A stretch of DNA of 64,000 nt from Planococcus sp. CP5-4_YE (GTDB lineage Bacteria > Bacillota > Bacilli > Bacillales_A > Planococcaceae), in contig NZ_JAHPZO010000014.1 of assembly GCF_019042655.1 (NCBI RefSeq), positions 1 through 64,000 on the forward strand. The letters run 5' to 3'. Position 1 is the stretch's first letter. Every line of letters begins with the position of its first letter. Positions 52,434 to 61,362 of the stretch are shown one piece after another. The notes beneath the pieces were generated by a model that had not been told where the DNA came from, ran no database searches, and saw nothing but the letters and a program-made list of their open reading frames with translations. The position numbers were made by a program, and so were the translations under genes.

Positions 52434-53351
52434 ATGAAACCATTTGAATCCATTACTGACCTGATTGGCAATACGCCTGTTGTGAAATTGAACCGCATCG
52501 TCCCTGAAGGCGCAGCGGATGTCTATGTGAAACTGGAAATGTTCAACCCGACCAAAAGCGTCAAGGATCGGGCGGCTTATAATATGATCAAGCAAGCTGA
52601 AGAGTCTGGTGCATTGAAGGCGGGATCGACAATCATCGAACCGACCAGCGGCAATACTGGGATCGGCCTGGCGATGGTCGCGGCAGCGAAAGGCTACCGC
52701 TCCATCCTTGTGCTGCCAGATAACGCAACTCAAGAGCGCATCAATTTACTGAAAGCTTTCGGTTCAGAAGTCGTCTTGACCCCGAGTGACGACAAAATGC
52801 CGGGCGCGATCCAAAAAGCACTTGAATTGCAGGAAACGATTCCCGAAAGCTTTATCCCGCAGCAATTTGAAAATCCGGCAAATCCGGATGCTCACCGCGG
52901 TACGACGGCGATTGAAATCCTCGAGCAAATGGACGGGCAGCTCGATGCATTGGTCGCTTCCGCCGGGACTGGCGGCACGATCACTGGAACCGGCGAGACC
53001 TTGAAAGAACACATGCCGAACCTCCATATAACAGTCGTCGAACCGAAAGGCTCCCCTGTCCTGTCAGGAGGCAAACCGGGCAAACACAAACTCGTTGGCA
53101 CCAGCCCTGGGTTCGTGCCGGATACCTTAAATACGGCAATCTACGATGAAATCATGGCGATTGAAGATGAAGACGCGATCGATATGTTCCGCCGCTCTGC
53201 CCGTGAAGAAGGCGTCTTTGTTGGGCCTTCTGCCGGTGCTACTATCTATGCGGCTATTGAAATCGCCAAACGGCTTGGATCTGGCAAAAAAGTATTGTGC
53301 ATCGCGCCGGACACTGGTGAACGTTATTTGAGCATGAATTTATTCGAATAA
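52434..53351 (+). CDS. cysK: cysteine synthase (O-acetylserine sulfhydrylase)
   Basis: The 305-residue fold type II PLP enzyme makes cysteine from O-acetylserine and sulphide. The PLP lysine is Lys44 in KSVKDRAA, the substrate loop is PTSGNTG (about 70-76) and the phosphate-binding glycine loop is SAGTGGTITGTG. The ATG at 52434 is preceded by TTG; AAAGG lies 8 bases before the TTG and 11 before the ATG, so either may be used. It is upstream of genes for a peroxidase and a sulfonate-type importer, fitting a sulphur-metabolism neighbourhood. Confidence 0.94.
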   Translation: MKPFESITDLIGNTPVVKLNRIVPEGAADVYVKLEMFNPTKSVKDRAAYNMIKQAEESGALKAGSTIIEPTSGNTGIGLAMVAAAKGYRSILVLPDNATQERINLLKAFGSEVVLTPSDDKMPGAIQKALELQETIPESFIPQQFENPANPDAHRGTTAIEILEQMDGQLDALVASAGTGGTITGTGETLKEHMPNLHITVVEPKGSPVLSGGKPGKHKLVGTSPGFVPDTLNTAIYDEIMAIEDEDAIDMFRRSAREEGVFVGPSAGATIYAAIEIAKRLGSGKKVLCIAPDTGERYLSMNLFE

Positions 53352-53478
53352 AATTAATCAGCAGGCCATTTAAAATGTCGACTAAAATCCAAAAACGGCT
53401 CAACACCATATAGAAGAAAATTAGCCGATTACAATGTTTTTTATTCCTTATTCAATTACCGAAGTGGAGATGACCTGA

Positions 53479-54126
53479 ATGACAACTCAAATGAGAAACG
53501 AATTCGACGAATACATCAAGAAATTCAAAGCTTCAAAACCAGAGGAAATCCAGCAAAAAATGCAGGACGCTATCAGCGAGCTTGAAGCTTCTGATGAAGG
53601 TAATGGCATGCAAAAAGGCGACAAAGCCCCGAATTTCAGCTTGCCGGACGCTTCCGGAAACCTAGTGGAGCTTTATGAGAAATTGAAGCAAGGACCTGTC
53701 ATCCTAACCTTTTACCGCGGCAATTGGTGCCCTTACTGCAATATGGAACTACGGGCTTACCAACAGATTATCGGGGAAATCCACGGGGCAGGAGCCGAGC
53801 TATTGGCCATCAGCCCTCAGACTCCCGACCATTCCATGTCCGCTCAGGAAAAGCATGACTTGGAATACAAAGTCTTAAGCGATGTCGGCAATACAGTCGC
53901 TAGCAACTTCAATTTGGTCTACCGGCTGCCAGAGTATCTAGTCGAAGTTTACAAAGACAATAAACTCGATGTCGACCAATACAATGGCGATGAAGAATGG
54001 ACCTTGCCAGTATCCGCTACGTATATCATTTCAAGCGACGGTGTGATCGCTTATGAATATACAAAAGCAGATTACAAAGATCGCGTCGAACCGTCAGAAG
54101 TCTTGGCAGAACTGAAAAAACTGTAA
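53479..54126 (+). CDS. AhpC/TSA-family peroxiredoxin-like protein
   Basis: The 215-residue thioredoxin-fold protein has an N-terminal helical extension (1-45), then FYRGNWCPYCNMELRAYQ with a CxxC pair (Cys84, Cys87). The CPYC motif and the C-terminal VSATYIISSDGVIAYEY match the alkyl hydroperoxide reductase/thiol-specific antioxidant family, probably reducing hydroperoxides with a thioredoxin-like donor. GGAGATGACC precedes the ATG. It is monocistronic with a clear terminator. Confidence 0.88.
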   Translation: MTTQMRNEFDEYIKKFKASKPEEIQQKMQDAISELEASDEGNGMQKGDKAPNFSLPDASGNLVELYEKLKQGPVILTFYRGNWCPYCNMELRAYQQIIGEIHGAGAELLAISPQTPDHSMSAQEKHDLEYKVLSDVGNTVASNFNLVYRLPEYLVEVYKDNKLDVDQYNGDEEWTLPVSATYIISSDGVIAYEYTKADYKDRVEPSEVLAELKKL

Positions 54127-54132
54127 TAATTT

Positions 54133-54165
54133 TATCCCCCTCTAAAAAGAGTGGGGATTTTTGTT
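54133..54165 (+). terminator. terminator after the peroxiredoxin gene
   Basis: Arms ATCCCC-CTCT and AGAG-TGGGGAT are followed by TTTTTGTTT. Confidence 0.88.
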
Positions 54166-54302
54166 TGGTCAAATCCCCTTTGCAATTCCTCCGAATAGCC
54201 ATTTATGCAAGCTCTCGGCACTTAGCCGGCCGAACAGGCATTCAATTGAAAAGAGTATCTCACTCCAATATCTTTTAAAAACAAAAAATTTGCCAGTAAT
54301 TA

Positions 54303-54330
54303 TTGACAATTCCTATAAAAATACTATACT
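54303..54330 (+). promoter_or_regulatory. promoter of the sulfonate-type ABC operon
   Basis: A consensus -35 TTGACA (54303-54308), 16-base spacer and -10 TATACT (54325-54330) lie about 50 bases before the first gene. No S-box or T-box leader is evident between 54166 and 54302. Confidence 0.8.
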
Positions 54331-54382
54331 TTATTAAGCGATACCCGATTAGAAAGGTAGGTTTTATAGCCGGTGAATTTTA

Positions 54383-55171
54383 TTGTTTATTGAAATCCAG
54401 CATATTAACAAAATCTATACCGATAAAGATAATAATGCCAATACGGTATTAGAAGATATAAACCTCGAAATCCCGAAAGGCCAATTCGTCTCGATCCTCG
54501 GCCCTTCCGGCTGTGGCAAGTCGACTTTATTGTCGATGATTGCCGGCCTGACTTCCGCTTCGTCGGGCGGCATTGTCGTCGACGGAAAAAATGTGCAGAA
54601 ACCAGGGAAAGACCGCGGCATGGTGTTTCAAGAAGCCGCCCTGTTCCCATGGATGACCGTCACGGAGAATGTCGTGTTCCCGCTGCGCAAGGAAATGAAT
54701 AAAAAACAAGCGATTGAACGTGCACGCCATTTCCTGCAGATGGTCCAGCTCAGCAATTACGCCGGGCATTATCCCCACGAATTATCCGGCGGCATGCAGC
54801 AGCGCGTATCGATTGCACGTTCCCTGGCGATGGATCCTGCGGTACTGTTGATGGATGAACCGTTCGGTGCACTCGACGAACAGACACGCAGCCGGCTTCA
54901 TGGGCAGTTGGAGAAAATTTGGATCGATACGCAGAAAACTATCGTGTTCGTCACACATAGCATACAGGAATCGATCAAATTATCAGATCGCATTGTGGTC
55001 ATGGGCACGCGTCCCGGCACCGTCATCGCCGATATCGAAGTCGACATTCCGCGCCCTCGCGACGAACATAAACAACAAGTCGCGGCACTAGAAGAACGCA
55101 TCATGGGGCTGTTGAAAGGCGAAATCGATAAAGTCATAAATGAGGAGCTTGCCTATGAAGCCCGCAGTTAA
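54383..55171 (+). CDS. ABC transporter ATPase (nitrate/sulfonate/taurine type)
   Basis: The 262-residue ATPase has Walker A GPSGCGKST (40-48), the Q-loop FQEAALFPWMTV, signature LSGGMQQR (133-140), Walker B VLLMDE (153-158) and the H-loop VTHS. These match SsuB/TauB-type proteins. The start is TTG at 54383, six bases after GGTGA. It overlaps the permease gene region, forming the operon ATPase-permease-binding protein. Confidence 0.9.
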   Translation: MFIEIQHINKIYTDKDNNANTVLEDINLEIPKGQFVSILGPSGCGKSTLLSMIAGLTSASSGGIVVDGKNVQKPGKDRGMVFQEAALFPWMTVTENVVFPLRKEMNKKQAIERARHFLQMVQLSNYAGHYPHELSGGMQQRVSIARSLAMDPAVLLMDEPFGALDEQTRSRLHGQLEKIWIDTQKTIVFVTHSIQESIKLSDRIVVMGTRPGTVIADIEVDIPRPRDEHKQQVAALEERIMGLLKGEIDKVINEELAYEARS

Positions 55172-55910
55172 GCGCCTCATTTTTTTCGCAGCACTTATCT
55201 TGTTCTGGGGGCTCGGCTCTCATTTCGAATTATGGCACGAAACGATCCTGCCGTCCCCGTTCAGCGTATGGGATGCACTGGTCGCTGGATTCACTGATCT
55301 GACTTTGGTCTACGACTTGATCGCAAGTTTCCGCCGGCTGTTGATCGGCCTCGCCGTTTCCTTATTGATCGGCACCGCGCTCGGGATTTTGCTGGCACGC
55401 TCGAAAACGGCCGATGACACGATCGGTTCAATGGTGCTAGCCTTGCAAAGTGTGCCGAGCATCATCTGGCTTCCGCTAGCCATGATGTGGTTCGGCCTCG
55501 GCGAAGGCGCCATCATCTTCGTGGTCATTCTTGGTGGTACATTCGTTATGACACTCAATGTACGGACGGGCATTAAAAACGTCAATCCACTCTACATAAA
55601 AGCAGCACGGACAATGGGATCGAACGGCATCGACTTATTCTGGAAGGTTATCATCCCAGCCTCTATTCCTTATCTCGTAACCGGTGCACGTCTCGCCTGG
55701 GCATTCGCCTGGCGCGCGCTGATGGCCGGCGAACTATTGAGTGCCGGACCAGGACTCGGCTACACATTGCGCTACGCTTCTGACTTCGGCAATATGGCGC
55801 TCGTTATCGGTGTCATGATTATCATTGGCGTCGTCGGCGCAGTTGTCGACCAACTGATCTTCCAGCGCATCGAGAAAAACGTCTTGAAACGCTGGGGACT
55901 CGAATCTTAA
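55155..55910 (+). CDS. ABC transporter permease (SsuC/TauC type)
   Basis: The 251-residue membrane protein has six helices and the EAA-like loop KAARTMGSNGIDLFWKVIIP (about 138-157). The ATG at 55155 has GAGGAG seven bases upstream and lies within the end of the ATPase gene, so translation is coupled. Family: nitrate/sulfonate/taurine or hydroxymethylpyrimidine importers. Confidence 0.9.
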   Translation: MKPAVKRLIFFAALILFWGLGSHFELWHETILPSPFSVWDALVAGFTDLTLVYDLIASFRRLLIGLAVSLLIGTALGILLARSKTADDTIGSMVLALQSVPSIIWLPLAMMWFGLGEGAIIFVVILGGTFVMTLNVRTGIKNVNPLYIKAARTMGSNGIDLFWKVIIPASIPYLVTGARLAWAFAWRALMAGELLSAGPGLGYTLRYASDFGNMALVIGVMIIIGVVGAVVDQLIFQRIEKNVLKRWGLES

Positions 55911-55941
55911 CATCCAAAACCACTTGAGGAGGAATCATTTT

Positions 55942-56934
55942 ATGAAAAAATCCGGACTTATTTTAACTTCATTTGCAGCTGCGGGAATCCTGTCAGCTTG
56001 CGGCGCTTCTGGTGGGACGACAGGCGCTTCTGAGGACACTCTCGTACTTGGCTATTTCCCGAACCTTGACCACGCCACGGCAATGGTCGCAAAAGACCAG
56101 CAATTTTATGAAAGCCATTTGCCAGAAGGTACGAACGTTGAATACGTCACATTCGCTGACGGCTCCGACTTCATGACTGCCTTGAAAACTGGCGATATCG
56201 ACGGCGGGCTGGTTGGCCCTGGGCCTGCCATGAACAACTACACGAACGGTGCAGATGTGCGCATGGTCGCTGGCGGCGCAAGCGGCGGCACCGTCGTTAT
56301 GGCGCGTGATGGCAGCGGCATCGAATCCATCGAAGATATTCCAGGAAGCACATTCATCACCCCGCGCGTCGGTTGCACACATGATGTCCAGTTCGAAACC
56401 TATATGAAAGAAAACGATATCACCTCAAACCGCATCGGTGGCGAAATGGTCCACCAGACCGGCAAGCCGGCTCAATATGAAGCCATGTTCGAAACCGGTA
56501 AAATTGATGTAGCGGTCGCCCCGGAACCGTGGGCGTCCGTCCTTGCACAAAATACCGGCGCCAAAGTGATTATCGAACCGGATGAGATTTCCTTCGGCAC
56601 TTCGCTTCCGGCATCTGTCCTTGTCACTTCCAGTGAATTGATCGAATCAGATCCAGAAACTGTGCAAGCCATTGTCGATGCCCATGAAGAAGCTACAGCA
56701 TACATCGAGGAAAATCCTGAAGAATCCAAGGAAATCGTTATCTCCACAATCGATGACATTACCGGCCAAGAACTCGATAAATCGGTCATCGACGGCGCCT
56801 GGGACAACATGTTCTTCAGTACGGATATCGACGGCGAGGAAATTCAAGCCTTTGGTGATTCGTCATACGACTTGAAATTCCTGAAAGAAAAACCCGATTT
56901 CAGCGAATTGACCGATACGCAGTTTTTGAACTAA
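55942..56934 (+). CDS. ABC substrate-binding lipoprotein (sulfonate/nitrate/taurine-like)
   Basis: The 330-residue protein has a lipoprotein signal (GLILTSFAAAGILSAC, Cys about 20) and an NMT1/SsuA-like fold, with LGYFPNLDHATAMVA, DGGLVGPGP and VAVAPEPWASVLAQN. Such proteins bind aliphatic sulfonates, taurine or nitrate. No monooxygenase gene (ssuD) is adjacent, so the substrate is open; cysK nearby makes a sulphur source plausible. GAGGAGG precedes the ATG at 55942. Confidence 0.88.
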   Translation: MKKSGLILTSFAAAGILSACGASGGTTGASEDTLVLGYFPNLDHATAMVAKDQQFYESHLPEGTNVEYVTFADGSDFMTALKTGDIDGGLVGPGPAMNNYTNGADVRMVAGGASGGTVVMARDGSGIESIEDIPGSTFITPRVGCTHDVQFETYMKENDITSNRIGGEMVHQTGKPAQYEAMFETGKIDVAVAPEPWASVLAQNTGAKVIIEPDEISFGTSLPASVLVTSSELIESDPETVQAIVDAHEEATAYIEENPEESKEIVISTIDDITGQELDKSVIDGAWDNMFFSTDIDGEEIQAFGDSSYDLKFLKEKPDFSELTDTQFLN

Positions 56935-56943
56935 ATGAAAAAT

Positions 56944-56983
56944 AAACGAAAGCCCTCACCTGTACTGGTGAGGGTTTTCGTTA
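56944..56983 (+). terminator. terminator of the sulfonate-type ABC operon
   Basis: Near-perfect 16-base arms (AACGAAAGCCCTCACC and partner) around a short loop form a stable hairpin ending in TTTTCGTT. Confidence 0.8.
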
Positions 56984-57086
56984 TGTCCGCTACACTTTTA
57001 AAAGTAGGCCTCCTAGAATAGCCTATCAAACTAAGCTTAGTTTAGAGCTGTTACCGAGACTAAAAACAGAGCGCCTCTGCAGCTTG

Positions 57087-57944
57087 TTAATTCCTACCAT
57101 GGAAAAACTTAATTTCTTCTCCTCCCCGGTAATCGACTTCAAGATCGAAATCATCTACATCGGCCGTATCGATCGACAATGCTTGCAGAACCTCGGCTTT
57201 CATGTCATCGATGGAACGGGCTGTCGTGATATTAACTTGGCCGATCAACTGCTCCATCTCATCGAGTGCCCCAGCTCCTTCACTTTCCGAGCCATCACGG
57301 CGCTCGATTTCAGCTTCCCGTTCATCGCTTTCGAACTCATAACTCGCTTCGCCGCCTCCGGTAAACGTCAGTTCGAGTGAGAATTCATCGAGCTCTTCGG
57401 ATGTTGCGCCGTTTCTCACATCGTGGTCAATTTCCATTTCTTCACCCGAATCGAATTTCACATCCAACTCAAAATCCCGGACCTCTGCTTGCTGGGCATT
57501 GACCGCCTCCAACACTTCACGCTTGAAGTCATCAAGAGGGCGTGCCGTTGAAAACTGGATGGCCTGGAAAAGCTGCGCAAATTCATCTTGTGCTTCCTGG
57601 CCAGACAGCCGGTCTCCGGAACCGCGCTCAATTGAAGCTTGGTTGCGGTCGTAGTCGAATTCCCACTCACGGTCATCCGTGAATTTCAATTCCAAATCGA
57701 ATTCGCGGATTTCACCGTTTGCTGCTGTAGCCGCTGCCTGTTCATCTTGCGCTGCTTGTTCCGGACTATCCTCTTGTTCAGCCGACTCCTCTTGTGCTGT
57801 GTCGCTATTTCCGTTCGTTGCATCCACCGCTTGCTGATTTGCCGCATCTTCAGTCGCTGTCGTGGTCGTTTCGCTCGTATCTTGTGTTGCACCACAACCT
57901 GCCAATAAAATCACTGTCGCTATTCCTGCCGTCATTTTCTTCAT
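57087..57944 (-). CDS. YusW-like repeat lipoprotein
   Basis: The 285-residue secreted lipoprotein has a signal with lipobox (VILLAGC, Cys about 17), a low-complexity acidic linker rich in Gln, Glu, Thr and Ala (about 20-75), then four related segments: FDLELKFTDDREWEFDYD, FELDVKFDSGEEMEIDHD, FSLELTFTGGGEASYEFE and FDLEVDYRGGEEIKFFHG. These match the YusW-like family strand-turn-strand pattern. Residues FSTARPLDDFKREVLEA and ITTARSIDDMKAEVLQA repeat between them, so the protein is two YusW modules. The ATG at 57944 follows AAAGGG. Its role is unknown. Confidence 0.78.
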   Translation of the reverse strand: MKKMTAGIATVILLAGCGATQDTSETTTTATEDAANQQAVDATNGNSDTAQEESAEQEDSPEQAAQDEQAAATAANGEIREFDLELKFTDDREWEFDYDRNQASIERGSGDRLSGQEAQDEFAQLFQAIQFSTARPLDDFKREVLEAVNAQQAEVRDFELDVKFDSGEEMEIDHDVRNGATSEELDEFSLELTFTGGGEASYEFESDEREAEIERRDGSESEGAGALDEMEQLIGQVNITTARSIDDMKAEVLQALSIDTADVDDFDLEVDYRGGEEIKFFHGRN

Positions 57945-58071
57945 CTTCAAACACCCTTTCTCGCTTTATGATAGTTCTATCATATCTGCACGGGCTGAGT
58001 GCCTGCTGAGAAGAACATTAAAATTCCATGAGAATGAAAAAATAGGCGCATTAAGATTAAGCCCCTGCTTC

Positions 58072-59370
58072 TTACGAAATACTGGTTTCTTGATTGCGCC
58101 AAAACCAAATGACAACAGGCACCAATAATAACGACAGAATTCCTCCCGCCAGCGAAAGAGCCGCGAAGCTGGTGCCAGCTACGACGAGCCCTGACATGCC
58201 GCCGCCAGTCGCACCAGCAAGCGCGATCAAGACGTCGACCGTCCCTTGCGTTTTGGCACGCGCTTGTGGTTTCGTCGAATCGACGATCAATGCCGTGCCA
58301 CTAATCAAACCAAAGTTCCAGCCAAGCCCCAGCAGTGCCAGGGCGAGAATTAACACAAACAGCGAATCTCCTGAAGCAAATGCCGCAACCAGTCCTGCTG
58401 AAAGCAAGGTCACTCCCGCTGCGACGACCATCGCAACGCGCCCCACCTTATCGACCAGCATACCGGTCACGAGCGAGGGCAAATACATGGCCGCTACATG
58501 GATGCCAATCACCATGCCGATCGCATTAAGGCTATGTCCATGATGGCCCATATGCACCGGCGTCATCGTCATGATCGCCACCATGACGATTTGCGTAATG
58601 ACCATGACCGTTGCGCCGAGGAAAACGCCGCGGCTATTAACCGCAGGGCTTGCCACTTGTTCTTCTCCTGACGCGGCCTGATCCCGCTTTTGCTGATCGC
58701 TGATAAAACGCGATACCATGAGCGGGTCCGGGCGCAATAGCGCAACTAGTACGATACCAGCCAATATGTAAGCAGCTCCCGCTAAAATGAATGGCCCAGC
58801 AAGTGCCGGCACCCCAATCGATTCAGCGAAACTCCCCATGACACCAACCAGGTTAGGCCCGGCAAATGCACCGAATGTCGTCGCTACCATTGCAACGCTG
58901 ATGGCCGTGCCGCGCTGCTTCGTGCTGGCCAGGTCCGTTCCTGCATAACGTGCTTGAAGATTCGTCGCTGACCCCGCACCGTAAATGACAAGCGCTAAGA
59001 ACAACAGCAACACATTGCCCCAAATCGCGGCAAATACGACACCGATCGAGCCGATGCCGCCCGTAAGAAACCCGGCAGCCAAGCCTGTCCTGCGGCCGAA
59101 ACGCTGAGACAAGCGCCCGACGACGAGCGCAGCCCCTGCCGAGCCGAGTGTAAAGAGAAAGACCGGAAGCCCGGCGTAGCTTTCCGTACCAAGCATATCT
59201 CGCGCGAGCAAAGCGCCGACCGTAATCCCAGCAGCCAGTCCCGCGCCCCCGAAAATTTGCGAGAGCATGACAATCCATAAGGTTCGCTTGTATAAGCTCT
59301 GCAATTTTTCCGGCGGCTCGATATAGCTTTCAAGCGTTTGATTGCCTGCTTGCGTTCTTTCGTTAGCCAT
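58072..59370 (-). CDS. major facilitator superfamily transporter
   Basis: The 432-residue protein has 12 membrane segments, a loop 2-3 motif GRLSQRFGRRTG (about residues 82-93) and a second-half equivalent GMLVDKVGRVAM. A cytoplasmic loop of about 30 residues separates the halves (SDQQKRDQAASGEE). It resembles drug or metabolite exporters. GGAGG precedes the ATG. No regulator is adjacent, so the substrate is unknown. Confidence 0.9.
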   Translation of the reverse strand: MANERTQAGNQTLESYIEPPEKLQSLYKRTLWIVMLSQIFGGAGLAAGITVGALLARDMLGTESYAGLPVFLFTLGSAGAALVVGRLSQRFGRRTGLAAGFLTGGIGSIGVVFAAIWGNVLLLFLALVIYGAGSATNLQARYAGTDLASTKQRGTAISVAMVATTFGAFAGPNLVGVMGSFAESIGVPALAGPFILAGAAYILAGIVLVALLRPDPLMVSRFISDQQKRDQAASGEEQVASPAVNSRGVFLGATVMVITQIVMVAIMTMTPVHMGHHGHSLNAIGMVIGIHVAAMYLPSLVTGMLVDKVGRVAMVVAAGVTLLSAGLVAAFASGDSLFVLILALALLGLGWNFGLISGTALIVDSTKPQARAKTQGTVDVLIALAGATGGGMSGLVVAGTSFAALSLAGGILSLLLVPVVIWFWRNQETSIS

Positions 59371-59450
59371 CGTTCGGCCTCCATTCCAAGTTAAACAATA
59401 GCTTCATTATAGCGCGTTTCCTTATAAGTAGGAGCTCCGAATTTCAGGCA

Positions 59451-59476
59451 ATAAAAAAAGAGCCACTCGCGGCTCC
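59451..59476 (-). terminator. terminator after the 119-residue gene
   Basis: The hairpin GAGCC-GCGAGT-GGCTC is followed by seven T on the minus strand. Confidence 0.85.
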
Positions 59477-59482
59477 CTTGTT

Positions 59483-59842
59483 TTAAACAGCCTGTTCGCT
59501 GCTTTCCTCCACTTCGCGGCGCCATTTTCTCAGCGCACGCCGTTGCCTTGAGTCCCTGATTGTGTACTCTTTGGCACGGCCAATCAATTGAATTCGCTCT
59601 GCTTCATGTACGGAATCGATTTGCCCGAGATAGATCGCCAGAAAGAATTCCAAAAAGCGGATTGCTTCAATCTGTTCTCCAGTTGAAGTTGGATTTAATC
59701 TGTCCAGATTCAATTTCATCCGCCGCAAATCTGTTGGCGCTGGTTCATGAACTTTGGAAAAGCGTCTATAAAAAACAATCATGTCTAAATACAAACTGTT
59801 GGTTTCTTTCCGAAGCTTGCTTCTGGTCATTGGCGTCGTCAC
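59483..59842 (-). CDS. hypothetical protein, 119 residues
   Basis: This small basic, mostly helical protein has no membrane segment and no motif that I recognise. The start is GTG at 59842 with a strong AAGGAGG seven bases upstream, and it has its own terminator, so expression is likely. Arg- and Lys-rich segments (RDSRQRRALRKWRREVEES) at the end suggest nucleic acid or membrane contact, but that is speculation. It lies between glycerate kinase and the MFS gene, all on the minus strand. Confidence 0.75.
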   Translation of the reverse strand: MTTPMTRSKLRKETNSLYLDMIVFYRRFSKVHEPAPTDLRRMKLNLDRLNPTSTGEQIEAIRFLEFFLAIYLGQIDSVHEAERIQLIGRAKEYTIRDSRQRRALRKWRREVEESSEQAV

Positions 59843-59960
59843 GGGAAATACCTCCTTATTTTCATTTCGTCCGCATGCATCTATGCTATAGGTAGTTAAT
59901 GATTTCTACCCCTTTTCGCATTTGGCTACACCTGTTCCAAAATGTAAATTGTCCGGATGC

Positions 59961-61106
59961 TTAATTGGCTTGATGATGATTGCGCAAATAAGCGCAGAGG
60001 ATGTCCGCTGACCGTTGACGCACATGCACATAAGCATTGTCCATCGATTGTTTTTCAGTAACAGCTCCCCCTGAGACTGAATGCACTTCTTCGAAAAAGC
60101 GCTCCAAGTCCTCTCGGCTATCAGGATCGATTGAGCCGGATAATAAGATGACCGGCTTGCCGTGATCGGCGGCCATTTGCGCAATGCCAAAAGCTGTTTT
60201 TCCCGATAAGGTTTGGCGGTCGGATTTTCCTTCGCCCGTGAAAATCAAATCACTCGACGCCACGCTTTTTGAAAACCCCGAAGCTTCAAGAACAACATCA
60301 ATGCCGCGCTGCATGACAGCAGGGAAAAATGCTAAAAATGCGCCGCCAGCACCACCTGCAGCCCCCGCCCCTGGATAGTCATGCAAAGACACGCCCGTCT
60401 CGTTCTCCACGATATCGGCGTAATGACTTAACTTCCTGTCCAGCGCCTCCGCCATTTTCTTAGTCGCGCCTTTTTGAGGGCCGAATATATGCGAAGCGCC
60501 GTTTGGCCCGATTAGTGTATTATCGACATCGCTCGCGATAACAAAGCGGCACTCCTGGATGCGCGCATCAAAAGAACCGGCATCTATCTCATAAAGTTTA
60601 TCCAGCTCCCCGGCTCCTGGCGGCAGCGCCTCGCCTGCAGTATCGAGAAATCGCATGCCGAGCGCGCGCAGTATTCCTGTGCCGCCGTCATTCGTCGCGC
60701 TCCCTCCAAGCCCGACGATGAAATTCCGAAACCCGGCATCGAGTGCATGGCGGATCAATTCCCCGGTTCCTTCCGTCGAAGCACACTCTGGGTTGCGCTC
60801 TGTTTGTGAAAGCAAAGTGAGCCCGGATGCTTCTGCAATTTCAATGACGCACGTCTCGTCGTGCCCAAGCACTCCATAACTGGCAGCGACCAGCTTACCA
60901 AGCGGCCCTGATACTTGATGCGTAACCATGCGGCCGTTTGTCGAGGCGATCAGATTCACCATGGTTCCTTCTCCGCCGTCCGCAGATGGCAATTCGATGA
61001 TCTCGCTATCCGGAGCTGCGTCCAATATCCCTTCGGCCATTGCGCGTGCCGCTTGCTCAGCTGAAATGCTGCCTTTAAAAGAATCCGGCGCCACAATAAT
61101 CTTCAT
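59961..61106 (-). CDS. glxK: glycerate kinase, GarK/GlxK family
   Basis: The 381-residue protein phosphorylates D-glycerate. It shows the family start KIIVAPDSFKGSISA, PSADGGEGT (about 46-54), GLGGSATNDGGTG and the GAGAAGGAGGA segment. The length matches B. subtilis GlxK. The ATG at 61106 has AGGGGGAA upstream; an earlier in-frame ATG 15 bases before has none. It is monocistronic. An unusual DUF3100 transporter-like pair lies upstream and could supply the substrate. Confidence 0.93.
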   Translation of the reverse strand: MKIIVAPDSFKGSISAEQAARAMAEGILDAAPDSEIIELPSADGGEGTMVNLIASTNGRMVTHQVSGPLGKLVAASYGVLGHDETCVIEIAEASGLTLLSQTERNPECASTEGTGELIRHALDAGFRNFIVGLGGSATNDGGTGILRALGMRFLDTAGEALPPGAGELDKLYEIDAGSFDARIQECRFVIASDVDNTLIGPNGASHIFGPQKGATKKMAEALDRKLSHYADIVENETGVSLHDYPGAGAAGGAGGAFLAFFPAVMQRGIDVVLEASGFSKSVASSDLIFTGEGKSDRQTLSGKTAFGIAQMAADHGKPVILLSGSIDPDSREDLERFFEEVHSVSGGAVTEKQSMDNAYVHVRQRSADILCAYLRNHHQAN

Positions 61107-61321
61107 CCAATTCCCCCTCAATATAAATACATGCGATCTTTAAAAAAAGTCTACCTATAATAGAATGTACAAGTTTCAAAAAGTTGCGGCAAGATGTTTA
61201 AGCACGATCGGCATGTGGTAACTACTTAACAGAAGCGTTTAGTGAGCTTCCCCTTCACCCCCAAATTTTTTGAAGGCCCGATGCAGGCGACTGCACCGGG
61301 CCATTTCTTTTGCGCTCAATC
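61107..61321. other. intergenic region with an orphan plus-strand terminator hairpin
   Basis: It contains a perfect TATAAT (61155-61160, plus) shortly before an 18-codon frame (start 61165), and a strong hairpin at 61275-61302. The hairpin has GGCCCG/CGGGCC plus TGCAG/CTGCA with a GCGA tetraloop and is followed by ATTTCTTTT on the plus strand. No plus-strand gene is otherwise present. The glycerate kinase promoter must also be here on the minus strand. Confidence 0.45.
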
Positions 61322-61362
61322 AAACAATCCCTTCAGCAAAAATCGCTGAAGGGATTGTTTCT
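61322..61362 (-). terminator. terminator of the DUF3100 operon
   Basis: Arms AAACAATCCCTTCAGC and GCTGAAGGGATTGTTT are perfect over 16 bases. Confidence 0.85.

Noticed and set aside
54166..54302. S-box (SAM) or T-box leader upstream of the sulfonate-type ABC operon
   Set aside because: No conserved GAGGGA/GCAACC blocks or T-box core were found, and the consensus promoter is only about 50 bases from the start codon, leaving no room for an aptamer.
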